Positions 32,371-44,229 of a DNA stretch of 64,000 bases are shown one piece after another. Where the stretch lies: positions 14,073,760 to 14,137,759 of the forward strand of contig JAJEKV010000021.1 of the NCBI GenBank assembly GCA_021234155.1, given 5' to 3'. Both the position numbers and the translations under genes were made by a program. Source of the DNA: Isoetes taiwanensis (taxonomy: Eukaryota > Streptophyta > Lycopodiopsida > Isoetales > Isoetaceae). The notes under the pieces were generated by a model that ran no database searches, was not told the origin of the DNA, and worked only from the letters and a program-made list of their open reading frames with translations. Each line of letters begins with the position of its first letter. The stretch's first letter is position 1.

Positions 32371-34880
32371 GTAGCTCAGCAGTAGAAGAGACTTCAACAC
32401 CAAAATCTAGAGAGTCTCTGCGCAAAATCCAAAGAGGTTTGTATCAGTAGTGATAGAGCAAGTGATGATGTGAAAATAAGTCAGGCTAAGGCAATCATCA
32501 TGTGCAAAGTTGCACCTAGTATTATGCTTAAGCTAAGGGATCTAAGCCCCAGGGATGCATGGAAATACCTGATCAAAACATACCAGACAAAAAGCTCATC
32601 ACAAATTGATGTCTTGGAAAAGGAAATCAGAAAATTGAAATTTGATGACAAGTCTGATTTGACCATTATGTTCCACAGATTTGACTCACTTTGTGCAGAT
32701 TTAGAAGCAGCTGGAGTTGTCATGTTTGTAAGTCATCAAATTTTGGCTATATCTAAGATGTTTGCTAACTATGGGACATTGTCTACATTAATAAGAACTG
32801 TGGCCAGAACTACGGAAGAAGCTGAGCAGATTGCAAGAACAGAAATAGAGCAAAAGTCTGTAATTGAGAATGACAATGATGATGAGGAAGAATCTGCAGA
32901 GGTTTTGATGGTGAAAAAAGGGAAAGCTTATAATGACAGGGTTAGGCAGATTGGCCCATGTTTTGGTTGTGGGAAGTGGGGCATTTGAAATATAATTGCC
33001 CAAAAGGAGTTCAAAACTCAAGAACTTGTTATACATGTGGTGGAGTGGGACATATGGCTTCCAAATGCCCAAGTCCAAGGGACAGTGGCAGGGGCAGAGC
33101 TAGAGGCAGGGGCAGGCCTAATAATTGGAATAAAGGGAGAGGCAGAGGTGCCAAGGCAGCAAGTACAAATGTTGCAATAGTGGAATGTGAGGATGAAGAT
33201 TCAGAAGAGGAGGTAACACATGCTTTCTCTAATTATATAAGTAAAGCACAAAAATCTAAGGTGTCTTTTGTTGTAGATTCGAGAGCTGAAAGAACAATCA
33301 TAAAGGGTTCAGATTTACTCACAAGATCGGATGTGGAGCAAAAGACAAGAAATATTCGGCTGGGAGATGGCAGCATAAAAGAAGTGAAGGCAGGAGGCAT
33401 GTTGAAACTGTTTGATTTACAAGGGAATCCTGTGAAAATTGAAAAAGTGCTTTGTGTGCCCTCTATAGTGAAAAATTTGATTTCTGTAAGTCAATTAGTG
33501 GATCTGGATTATCAGGTCCTATTTGACAAAGTTGTATGCAGAATTGTCAAGGATAATAAAGTGTGCTTTTTGGGTAAAAGAGTTGGAGATCTATTTGAGT
33601 TAGATACTTTTGACAATGTTCCAGCAATAAATAATGTATCAATCCCTAATTATAAAATTTGGCATGAACGATTAGGGCATACAAACATGAACAATGTGAA
33701 AGCTTTGAGCAAACTTGGATACATTAATGCAGCAGATGAGGATCAAAAGAATTTTGTTTGCAGGGGTTGCATGATAGGCAAAAGCACAAGACTTCCGTTT
33801 TGCAGAAGATCAAAGAGGGCTGAAACTCCACTGGAACTGATACACACAGACATCTGTGGTCCTCTTAATGTGAAAAGATATTCTGAGAAAAGGTATTTCA
33901 TCACTTTCATAGATGATTATACTAGAAAAGCCAATGATTATACTAGAAAAGCCAAATGCTATTGTTTGTCAAAAAAACATGAAGCTTTAAGAGCATTCAA
34001 GGATTTCTTGGCTGAAGCAGAACGAGAAATAGGTTACAAAATAAAATGTTTAAGATCAGACAGGGGTGGTGAGTACATATCAAAAAAAATTAAAGCTTTT
34101 TGCATTGAAAAAGGAATTAGAAGGCAATTGACATGCAGGTATTCTCCTTAGCAGAATGGAGTAGCAGAGAGATTAAAATAGAACTTGCTTGAATGCAGTC
34201 AGAGCTATGTTGAAGCATGCTGGATTGCCAAATATGTTTTGGGAAGAGGCTCTAAAAACTGCAATTTATGTGCAAAACAGGGTTCCAAGTGCAAGTATAG
34301 ATGGGGAAATTCCAGAACTCCTATGGACAAAAAGAATGCCAACATATGACAGGTTTAGGTCTTATGGCTGCTTGGCCTATGTTCATATTCCTGAGGAATT
34401 GAGAAACAAGTTGGATGACAGGGCTGTGGTTGCTTTTTTAATTGGATATGATGAAGAATCAAAAGCATACAGACTGTATGCCCCAAGCAAGAGAAAGATA
34501 CTCGTAAGCAGAGATGTTGTATTCTCGGAAGAGCAGTTATACAAGGATGTCAGAAACTTGAACATACAGAGAAATGACAAAGCAACTGAAGTAGGAAAAA
34601 TGCATCACGAGACTGAGATCAGCAATGATGATGATGAGAATTCTGATGGAATAGTACAGGATAATGTTGGAACTAATAAGCTAAACCATGAGGAGGTACA
34701 AGAAAACATTGTTGTTCCCAAGCAAAGGAAAAGAATGACAGAAGCAGAAAAACTAAAAAGGGAATTGGAAGATAAGGGAATCGACATTCATGAATATGGC
34801 AGAGAGATTGATGGAAAAAGTAAGAGATTAGAGACTATAGAAGAAGAGATGATTCCTCACTTGATGGTAGCCATGGAAAA
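32371..34880 (+). pseudogene. copia gag-protease-integrase, inverted copy (IR2 left arm)
   Basis: Gag (UBN2-type) runs from the transposon edge at 32,371 to the first zinc knuckle (CFGCGKWG), where the frame shifts. The next frame (32,958-34,151) has a second CCHC knuckle (CYTCGGVGHMASKCP). The protease motif is VVDSRAERT, where the family has DSG, so the catalytic site is altered. Then come the integrase zinc site (HERLGHTNMNN...CRGCMIGK) and core (LIHTDICGP, ITFIDDYTRKA, SDRGGEYI). A TAG replaces the first glutamine of the YSPQQNG block (about 34,150). The frame resumes to about 34,880, where it is cut before the RT. No LTR or PBS is attached: the upstream gag codons lie beyond the transposon insertion point. 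Confidence 0.9.
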
Positions 34881-35293
34881 AACTTAGCAGTAATATGGAT
34901 GCTGGTATACTGTACCGGAGGACACAACTAAGTCCGTGTATCCATAATCTCCTGGAGGTATGATCCCAACAAGCCCACGGAGGCCGTGTTCAACAGCTCA
35001 TGCAGGGGCTAGTGAGGCACAATTAACTGAACATACCGTGCCCGTATATGATCGAAGGCTGGGCAGGCCTGAAGGGCGTGACATTCATCCTCAATGACGT
35101 CCTATTGGCAACGCTGACAGATCCTGTCCTCATGTGGCTCCCGATTCCATCGCCCTGTCTTAATGCGGAGGCGGTGTGCACCCGTGCGAATTGAAGCTAT
35201 TATTCTGCGCTTCTTCATGGGCAAATGAGTGTGCAAATAGTGATGTGGGCCTCTTGTGAGCGTGGGGTTGACTTGTTGCCTGTAGTGTGCCAT
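34881..35293 (-). mobile_element. 3' part of host LINE, second copy (Q2)
   Basis: Same fragment as 18,5xx-18,914 but without the 3' UTR end and tail. It abuts the copia LTR at the GCCAT target duplication (35,289-35,293). It keeps 55 bp lost in the first copy. Confidence 0.85.
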
Positions 35294-35735
35294 TGTTAGA
35301 AAATCTTCTAAAGCTTAACTTGCTCTAACACACCTAGGTATTACCAATGTCACACACCAAAATCAATTCAATGTTAAACTACCAATGAGATATGCAAAAT
35401 ATTCAATAACAAAGGCTATGACTTTGATCGATCACTGCATTCATCACTGTATACTGTACAAACTGAATTTCTCCTTATATTATCTATGGGATCACCGCAT
35501 TCCGGCAATCCCTTTATCTTATCCTTTGGTTCTGCAAGATCTCTGCTGTAGAAACCACCTGGCCGGGAACACTGTTCACCGAGCTAGGTTTCTGGGTTTT
35601 CTATTAATGTCTTCGATATCTCCTTAGACCATTAAAACAAACCTTAGCTTTCATACAACCATTGCAAACATAAATATTCAACCTTATGAATTCAATGAAC
35701 CCTATGATCATGATAAATCAACCTTATACTCTTCA
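35294..35735 (-). repeat. copia 3' LTR, second copy
   Basis: 442-bp TGTTAG...CTTCA block matching 18,915-19,352 and 59,340-59,791, with GCCAT at its outer edge and the purine tract at its inner edge. Confidence 0.9.
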
Positions 35736-35769
35736 CTTCCCCTTCATTGAATTCATCTGTAAGTATCCT

Positions 35770-38700
35770 TCAAGTTTGTTCCATCGTGTTGCCGCCCACA
35801 GGACTGTGAATTCCCATCAAATCTTTTAACATATTAAACCTTGGCTCCCTGAGAGCTTTAGTTAATATGTCAGCTATTTGGTTTTCTGTTGGAACATATC
35901 TGACTGAAATAAGCTTTTTTTGAGCCATCTCTCTAATAAAATGTTGTTTCATTTCAATATGCTTTGCCCTTTCATGAAGAACAGGGTTTTGAGTCATAGC
36001 AATTCCACTAGCACTGTCGGACCACAGTATGATTGCTTCATGATCTTTTACTCCAATTCCCTCTAGCATTCTTCTTAACCAGGTTATTTCTTTGGATCCT
36101 AAAGTTATTGCGATTGTACTTTCGGCTTACGTGACTTGACAATGCCTTGTGCTTTGTTTTTACATTTCCAACTTATTGGATTTCCACCTAGCATCATTAC
36201 ATAGCCTGATGTAGAATGCCTTTGGTCTGCATCCCCTCCCCAATCTGCATCTACAAATGCTTCAAGTTTGCATCCTTTATCACTGAAATTAATTCCATGA
36301 TTCAATGTCCCTTTTAAATATCTTAAAACTCGTTTAGCAGCAGTCCAATGTAGTCTCCCAGGGTTGCTATTGTATCTACTTAATAGATTTACAGCAAAGG
36401 ATATATCTGGTCTTGTAGCTCCTGCCAAATGCATCAAACATCCTATTAGTCTCCTGTAAGGAACCCTTTTCATTTGCTCTGTTTCTTCTTCTGTAGTAGG
36501 ATACATTTTGTTGCTTATTTTATGCCCTGGTACCAAAGGAGTATTTGCCATATTGCAGTCTGTCATCTTAAATTTTTCAAGTACACCTTGTATATAGTCT
36601 GCTTGATTCAAACTCATAATTTTCTTTTCTCTATTTCTGATCACTCGAATTCCTAAGAATCTTTTTAACTCACCTAGGTCGGTCATCTTGAATCTGGACC
36701 TCAGCAATCCTTTGCAAGTCTTCAAGCATTCCAAACTATTTGAGAACATTACACAATCATCCACATATAAAGCAATGAGACAAAACTGATTATGCTGTTT
36801 GTACATATACAAATTTCCATCACCATTAAATTTCATAAATCCTTGATCAGTTAAATACTTATCCATGCATGAATATCAGGCCCTGGGTGATTGTTTCAGC
36901 CCATACACCGCTCTCTTAAGCTTCCAAATTCTGTCTCGTTTTTCTTCACACCCCAAAGGAGGTCTCATGTAAATCCCTTCTTCTAATTCTGCATTTAAGA
37001 ATGCAGTACTCACATCCATATGGTGGACTTCCCAATTCATTGTGTTTGCTAATGCTAGCATCATTCTTATGCTCGACATCTTCACAATGGGAGAATAAGT
37101 GTCATTATAGTCAATGCCCTTTTGCTGGGTAAAGCCTTGGGCTACTAGCCTGGCTTTGTACTTCTTTGCTCCATTAGGAAGTTCCTTGATCTTATAAATC
37201 CATTTATTCCCAACAATATTCTTATTTTCAGGCCTGTTTACTACCTCAAAAGTGTCAGTCCTCTTGAATGCTGCCATTTCTTCATCCATTGCATCTTGCC
37301 AATATTTGTGATCTTCACTTGCCATAGCCTCTTCAAATGTCTGTGGCAGATTATTTTCCATGGCTACCATCAAGTGAGGAATCATCTCTTCTTCTATAGT
37401 CTCTAATCTCTTATTTTGTCCATCAATCTCTCTGCCATATTCATGAATGTCGATTCCCTTATCTTCCAATTCCCTTTTTAGTTTTTCTGCTTCTGTCATT
37501 CTTTTCCTTTGCTTGGGAACAACAATGTTTTCTTGTACCTCCTCATGGTTTAGCTTATTAGTTCCAACATTATCCTGTACTATTCCATCAGAATTCTCAT
37601 CATCATCATTGCTGATCTCAGTCTCGTGATGCATTTTTCCTACTTCAGTTGCTTTGTCATTTCTCTGTATGTTCAAGTTTCTGACATCCTTGTATAACTG
37701 CTCTTCCTAGAATACAACATCTCTGCTTACGAGTATCTTTCTCTTGCTTGGGGCATACAGTCTGTATGCTTTTGATTCTTCATCATATCCAATTAAAAAA
37801 GCAACCACAGCCCTGTCATCCAACTTGTTTCTCAATTCCTCAGGAATATGAACATAGGCCAAGCGGCCATAAGACCTAAACCTGTCATATGTTGGCATTC
37901 TTTTTGTCCATAAGAGTTCTGGAATTTCCCCATCTATACTTGCACTTGGAACCCTGTTTTGCACATAAATTGCAGTTTTTAGAGCCTCTTCCCAAAACAT
38001 ATTTGGCAATCCAGCATGCTTCAACATAGCTCTGACTGCATTCAAGCAAGTTCTATTTTTTCTCTATGCTACTCCATTCTGCTGAGGAGAATACCTGCAT
38101 GTCAATTGCCTTCTAATTCCTTTTTCAATGCAAAAAGCTTTAATTTTTTTTTATATGTACTCACCACCCCTGTCTGATCTTAAACATTTTATTTTGTAAC
38201 CTATTTCTCGTTCTGCTTCAGCCAAGAAATCCTTGAATGCTCTTAAAGCTTCATGTTTTTTTGACAAACAATAGCATTTGGCTTTTCTAGTATAATCATC
38301 TATGAAAGTGATGAAATACCTTTTCCCAGAATAGCTTTTCACATTAAGAGGACCACAGATGTCTGTGTGTATCAGTTTTCAACCCTCTTTGATCTTCTGC
38401 AAAACGGAAGTCTTGTGCTTTTGCCTATCATGCAACCCCTGCAAACAAAATTCTTTTGATCCTCATCTGCTGCATTAATGTATCCAAGTTTGCTCAAAGC
38501 TTTCACATTGTTCATGTTTGTATGCCCTAATCGTTCATGCCAAATTTTATAATTAGGGATTGATACATTATTTATTGCTGGAACATTGTCAAAAGTATCT
38601 AACTCAAATAGATCTCCAACTCTTTTACCCAAAAAGCACACTTTATTATCCTTGACAATTCTGCATACAACTTTGTCAAATAGGACCTGATAATCCAGAT

Positions 38701-39830
38701 CCACTAATTGACTTACAGAAATCAAATTTTTCACTATAGAGGGCACACAAAGCACTTTTTCAATTTCCACAGGATTCCCTTGTAAATCAAACAGTTTCAA
38801 CATGCCTCCTGCCTTCACTTCTTTTATGCTGCCATCTCCCAGCCGAATATTTCTTGTCTTTTGCTCCACATCCGATCTTGTGAGTAAATCTGAACCCTTT
38901 ATGATTGTTCTTTCAGCTCTCGAATCTACAACAAAAGACACCTTAGATTTTTGTGCTTTACTTATATAATTAGAGAAAGCATGTGTTACCTCCTCTTCTG
39001 AATCTTCATCCTCACATTCCACTATTGCAACATTTGTACTTGCTGCCTTGGCACCTCTGCCTCTCCCTTTATTCCAATTATTAGGCCTGCCCCTGCCTCT
39101 AGCTCTGCCCCTGCCACTGTCCCTTGGACTTGGGCATTTGGAAGCCATATGTCCCACTCCACCACATGTATAACAAGTTCTTGAGTTTTGAACTCCTTTT
39201 GGGCAATTATATTTCAAATGCCCCACTTCCCACAACCAAAACATGGGCCAATCTGCCTAACCCTATCATTATAAGCTTTCCCTTTTTTGACCATCAAAAC
39301 CTCTGCAGATTCTTCCTCATCATCATTGTCATTCTCAATTACAGACTTTTGCTCTATTTCTGTTCTTGCAATCTGCTCAGCTTCTTCCGTAGTTCTGGCC
39401 ACAGTTCTTATTAATGTAGACAATGTCCCATAGTTAGCAAACATCTTAGATATAGCCAAAATTTGATGACTTACAGACATGACAACTCCAGCTGCTTCTA
39501 AATCTGCACAAAGTGAGTCAAATCTGTGGAACATAATGGTCAAATCAGACTTGTCATCAAATTTCAATTTTCTGATTTCCTTTTCCAAGACATCAATTTG
39601 TGATGAGCTTTTTGTCTGGTATGTTTTGATCATGTATTTCCATGCATCCCTGGGGCTTAGATCCCTTAGCTTAAGCATAATACTAGGTGCAACTTTGCAC
39701 ATGATGATTGCCTTAGCCTGACTTATTTTCACATCATCACTTGCTCTATCACTACTGATACAAACCTCTTTGGATTTTGCAGTAGACTCTCTAGATTTTG
39801 GTGTTGAAGTCTCTTCTACTGCTGAGCTAC
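35770..39830 (-). pseudogene. copia gag-pol, most complete copy
   Basis: Read from high to low coordinates. Gag (39,732 down to 39,214) ends in the first zinc knuckle, with the same frameshift as the inverted copy. The second frame (39,244-38,372) has the second knuckle, the protease motif altered to DSR, and the integrase zinc site. Integrase core pieces follow (38,342-37,707). RT lies at 37,676-36,876 and ends at the same TGA (SPRA-stop) as the first copy. YVDD, RNase H and the C-terminus run to 35,770, with one more frameshift near 36,110. At 39,830 the gag is cut by the big transposon. Its missing N-terminus is at 59,156-59,316, in the same orientation. Confidence 0.92.
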
Positions 39831-39975
39831 GGGTGTAAAATCGCTAGTGGGGTACAACTTTTGGCGAAGTGTTTAAGCACTTTAAGTGCTGAAACTCGCG
39901 GGCGTCGAAGCCCGCCACACCCTTCTCCCTCCTTTTCCCCTGGGCGCAAAAACTCAGATCAGTGTCTCACTGTTG

Positions 39976-41627
39976 ATGATGGAGGCATGGAGCGCGGATG
40001 ATTTTTACAGCATCAGAGGTCTGTGCAATTCGGGGGTGAAGCCCCACGAGAAAGAAACTTGGTTGGAAAATAATGTCACGGATCGAGATTGGGATTCTGT
40101 TTGGACAAAGAAGTAAGAAAGCAACTGGCCCTTGCTTTTGCGTTTGAAAATTGCACTAGATCAATAGTTGCACCTGAGGAACACAAAGTAAACTGGGCTG
40201 CATTTGCTGTGCAATGTCAAAGATACCTCAACAATAGACAAGTAAAAACAGAGGCAGATGTTGTAGCACATGTTCGGAAAACTGAAATGAAGGCAAAGCC
40301 AAAGGTGGCAGCTGGATCAAATGAGATCAGTGCATGTGATGAAAACATAAAAATCTTAGAGAATGCAGTACATGAGATTGGAAAATCAGTTTTACTTATC
40401 ACAAAGAATCTGGAAGCAGTAGGAAGTGAGCTGAAAGGCAATGAGAAGGCCTCTGAATTACAGAAAATGATGTTGGAAGAGGCTGAGAACAGTTTAAGAC
40501 AGGCCACAAATGATTTGGCTACAAAACAGGAGGAGTTCAAGCTTAATCTAAACTGCGAGTTGGAGGCAGAAATTAAAGATTTGGAGCGGTGTCGGATGGA
40601 AACTTGGCACAGGAACAAGGTACAAAAAGCAATGAACCCTACATCTGTTAATGAGCAGGTCAAATGTAAAATCAAACTTGAGGAGGAGTTAAAAGTTCTC
40701 GAAGAAGAACAGAGAGTTCTGCATTTCTACATAAACAATTTGTGGAAGCTGAAAATGGGTACTCCTGCAACATTTAGCATCTCTACTATTATACGAGATA
40801 AGTTGTTAGTGCAAGATCCATTTTATACATGTTCAGCATGTGGTCTGGAATTCACTAAAGCTTACAGGTTAAGTTTAGCACTGAATTGCCAACATGAGTA
40901 TCATATAGCTTGTTGTTCATTGTTGAGAGGAGGACAATGTATTCATGGTTGCCCTGGAAAGGTGCCAGAGGGTGTATTTGACGAGCTAGGTTTTGGCCAT
41001 CTTGCAGGTGCTTCAAATAGTACACCAAAAAAGGATGTGTTAATCCGTCCTGCAATTGAGGTCTCACCCTACAGGGTTCAAAGAAGGACAATGGTGCCAT
41101 TTGAAGATGCACTACACCTTCAAAGTCCTATAGGAGTACAGTCAATTGTGACTGATTTGAATGCAACAGCAGAACCACCACCACCAGTCCAAGAAACTGT
41201 CCAAGAAGCTATAGAACAAGCTGTAAACACAGCACCACTTGTAAACACAGCACCAGTTGTGGAAAAAACAACAGATCCAATTGTACACACTGAAGCACCT
41301 AAGGAAGTTGAGGGAGTAATTCCATCGGATGAGGGCAACTTGGGTGAATATTTGCCAAAAGGAAAGGGCAGAAGAACAAAGAGGGGTAAGCTGGATGATA
41401 GCAAAGAAGTTGTTCAGGCTACAAGAAAGAGAACAAGAAGTAGCTATGCTAAAGATGCAGGAAGCAGTCTCAATCATGACACCACACCTATCGAAGTGTG
41501 TTCTGAAGAAAATGCAGAATCAGGCCCTCAAGTTTCAGGTGAGCCTGATCTTCAACAAGTGATTGATGCCCTTAATAATCCTGGAAAGTCAGTGTGGAAA
41601 TTGCTGGCCAAGAAGGCCACAACTTAG
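39976..41627 (+). CDS. coiled-coil / RING-like zinc protein of the big transposon (one frameshift)
   Basis: The main frame (to 41,627) is open for about 500 codons. The natural start is probably ATGATG at 39,976, because the preceding frame encodes a sensible stretch (WSADDFYSIRGLCNSGVKPH) that meets the main frame through a small frameshift near 40,112. The same shift is in the mirror copy. After a helical N-terminal half with coiled coil (residues ~90-240), a cysteine/histidine cluster reads CSACGLEF...LNCQHEYHIACC...CIHGCPG. This has the C-x2-C...C-x-H-x3-H-x2-C...C-x3-C spacing of a RING-like finger. The C-terminal third is acidic/proline-rich with a basic patch (KGKGRRTKRGK, RKRTRSS), probably nuclear. 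RING-type proteins can act as ubiquitin ligases or binding modules; its role in transposition is unknown. The HAD gene follows 230 bp downstream on the same strand. Confidence 0.7.
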
Positions 41628-41854
41628 TGTTGCTTAAAACATTGAATATTATTGATTTTCTTTTGTTGCATTTGCTGTAGGATTACCAGTTGATTCTGTT
41701 AGGTCAGAGAATCCTGCTGTTGATACAGAAAGGTTTCCACATTCAACCTATTTTTCATTTTCATCTTCATCTATTTATTCATGTAGTAATTCCTGTTGTG
41801 TAGGTATTCGGGGCGCCCAACGCGTACTAAATATTGATTGATTTGGCAAACAAA

Positions 41855-42562
41855 AGATAAACTCATTGTCTTGGATTTAAATGGTGTGTTGGTAAAAACA
41901 TTTGGTGCAAATGAACACATACGCTTGGAATCAGGATTGACAATGACATACACTAGCAGAAAGAAAGTGATATTCGCACTGTAAGCGTTGTTCTTCTTGA
42001 AGACTTTGTTCTGAAGTGTTGTGTTGGTATATGGTCATCAATGCAACTCTCTAATGTGGAAGATGTTTGCAAGTACTATGTCCATTTGAGGGGGCAATTT
42101 CTATTTGTATGGGGACAGGAAAAATGTATGAAGACCAGTTTTCACCACCCTAACAAACCTGGCTGTCCAGTCATGATGAAGCCACTTGGGAAAATATATG
42201 AGCCATACCCAAGATTCAAAGGTAAGACTTTGCTTCTTGATGATTCATTATACAAGTCTTACCTTAGCGGAGTCCACGGAAACTTACGCTAGTACGCATT
42301 CAAGATGGATGTCTATGATGAAGTGCTAACAAGATTACTCACCCCAAAGATAGAAGAAATACTCTGAGGCCAAGATCGAGGAAAAAATGAAGTTACTGGT
42401 GAAGAACACACACAGATACAAGCCCTGGCCTATGACAGATAGAAAGATTATGAAGCTATGCTTGGAAAGACTTTCTGGAAAACAATTGCAGTTCTGTAGG
42501 TTTGTGAATGAGGAATTGGAGAAGGTTTATGGTGATGAACTTTGTCATTCTCCATTACTGTG
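41855..42562 (+). pseudogene. HAD/FCP1-like gene, broken copy (IR2 right arm)
   Basis: Motif I is intact (KLIVLDLNGVLVKTF, about 41,855). Small indels then break the frame near 41,980 and 42,275-42,370. The middle (PGCPVMMKPLGKIYEPYPRF, LLLDDSLYKSYLS) and the C-terminus ending at the TGA at 42,562 are recognisable. An upstream open stretch (41,680-41,830, after a TGTAG acceptor-like site) could be an extra exon. The intact counterpart is at 29,652-30,360. Confidence 0.75.
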
Positions 42563-42746
42563 ATTAAGCCTGAGACATTTATGATTATTGGCCTGATTGT
42601 CATTTATTTAGGCCAAGGAATCCTACACTTTTCATGTACCATCTTTATCTTATGTTAATTTAAGAATGCTTTTGCTATATTGTTTATATAGTTCAATGCA
42701 GACTTGTCTATAAGTTTTTGCTATATTGTTTATATCTACTTCAATG

Positions 42747-43025
42747 CTGACTGCAAGGATGCTTAAAACTTACCAAGTGCTTGGTATGAGTCTTAATGGC
42801 AGATACTGCTTACTGTCATGCAGTGACAGTTACTAAGTATGTAGTTGCTTAACGCGAGCAGAAGTGTTAATGTCATCAAGTGCTTATTGTCATGCAGTTA
42901 AGGTGCAGTGCTTACTGTTATGCTATATAACTGTTTAAAGCTAGTTGTTTATTGCATGTGTGCTCGTGTGTTCCAATGCTTACTCACAAGCACTGCTGAA
43001 ACTAATTAAAGTGCTTAGTGTTTGA
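42747..43025. repeat. cluster of AAGCA(C/T/G) motifs, right copy
   Basis: Mirror of 29,191-29,470, with self-complementary stretches such as TACTGTCATGCAGTGACAGT. It ends where the IR2 arm ends. Confidence 0.6.
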
Positions 43026-43381
43026 GCTAGAGCACTGTTACATTCAAGCAGAATATGGACTGTACAAGAATTCAATGTTTTGCCACCTGCATGGATAATA
43101 GAAGTAAGAACATCAAATGAATTCATTCTTTACATAATGGAAAAAACAAAATATGATGCTGAAAAGAAGTAGATGAGACAAAAAACTTCATATATTTGAT
43201 AGACGAAAAGAACATTTGATAGAGAAAGAAAATGACAAACAAAGAACAAAAAACAAAGAACGAAAAGAACATTTGATAGAGAAAGTGTTAGAGACAAAAA
43301 ACTTTTTATATTAACAAAATATTTTACAAAAAAAAGGCCTTCAGGCCAGTGTCTTCAGGGGGGTGTCTTCAGGGGGTGTCT

Positions 43382-43699
43382 TCAGGGGCTTTCTGGCTCA
43401 CTCCACACATTCTCCTCCAATTCCCGCCTCCTCTGCCTCTTGGTGGGGCGCTCTTCGTAACAGCTCTCGAAAACCAGCTGTTTTTCTTCTTCTTCATCTG
43501 CCTCTTCCTCTTCCTCTTCCTCTTCATCCTCCTCTTCCTCAGAATTCTCCTCCTCTTCTTCTTCTTCAGAATTCTCCACTTCCTGCTCGACTTCTGTAAA
43601 CAAAAAAATCATCAATGTTAGAACAAAAGAAAAACAAAACAAAAAAAAATTGCAAAACAAAATAATACCTTCTTCTTCCTCTCGGTCTTGATTATGCAT
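43382..43699 (-). CDS. small acidic spliced protein of the big transposon (80 aa)
   Basis: Two exons: 43,699-43,669 (31 nt, from an ATG with an in-frame stop just upstream) and 43,593-43,382 (212 nt). A 75-bp intron with GTATT donor and TTTACAG acceptor separates them. The joined frame is exactly 81 codons including TGA. The protein is almost a pure glutamate run (EEEEEEENSEEEEDEEEEE) followed by a basic patch KRQRRRELEEN and WSEPESP at the end. A protein like this would be nuclear and could bind histones or a basic partner; that is inference only. There is no family assignment. The unspliced reading inserts a hydrophobic stretch from the intron. It lies between the motif cluster and the Helitron, transcribed toward the HAD gene. 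Confidence 0.55.
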   Translation of the reverse strand: MHNQDREEEEGIILFCNFFLFCFSFVLTLMIFLFTEVEQEVENSEEEEEEENSEEEEDEEEEEEEEADEEEEKQLVFESCYEERPTKRQRRRELEENVWSEPESP

Positions 43700-44229
43700 T
43701 TGCGAGAATCACGGGCCGAACCGGCTCGAAAAAAGTAGGCGTTCTTGTATGCGGCGGGCGGCGTTCGCATCTTGGGCACTGCTTAAGCACATACTCTGGT
43801 GCTTGATTTCCGCTGCATGCAGAGGCCATTGCAAAGGAGTTTGGGCAAGATGCCGTTGCAGAGGCGTAAGAAGAGGATTTGGGCGGAAGCGTGAGGGCGT
43901 AAGAAGAGCTTAAATCCTATGATTAGGGGCCTAGTGCTTAAATCCTATGCTTAGGCGCGTCAGTGTACGAAAAACCTCACACGCGCCAGAACAATTAATT
44001 CGTAACCAGGCTTAAATATTTCGTATGACCATTGGAATTGACACATGTCACATCGAGGAAATGCCTTGACAATATAATTTTGCCAAGAATGTTGGGATAG
44101 TGATGGTACCAAAATAAATAATTGAATGTTATTCCAATGTCACAAATGTACATTCTTAAACAACAATTCAATCTTCATTTCGAAGTACGTGTCCACCATG
44201 CACACCACCCTTGTGCATCCTCACTATTA
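43700..44229. other. unannotated interior of the big transposon
   Basis: Mixed-composition DNA with short ORFs only. The 43,900-43,960 part repeats 'cttaaatcctatgattagg' twice, in the style of the AAGCA motif region. No gene seen. Confidence 0.4.

Larger units (their letters stand above)
29189..34880 (+). repeat. giant inverted repeat IR2, left arm
   Basis: Reverse complement of 37,354-43,027: 3.2 kb of the left end of the big transposon (29,189-32,370) plus copia gag-pol (32,371-34,880). It is joined to the end of IR1 with a GC overlap and to the spacer with a GGAAAA-like overlap. It carries a 21-bp tandem duplication (near 33,915-33,955) absent from the other arm. Confidence 0.95.
34881..37353. 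repeat. IR2 spacer, direct repeat of IR1 spacer
   Basis: LINE fragment, LTR and copia RT/RNase H in the same orientation as 18,486-20,968. Confidence 0.9.
37354..43027 (-). repeat. giant inverted repeat IR2, right arm
   Basis: 5.67 kb, reverse complement of 29,189-34,880. It spans the 5' half of the copia and the first 3.2 kb of the big transposon, so its boundary at 43,027 lies inside that transposon. Confidence 0.95.
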
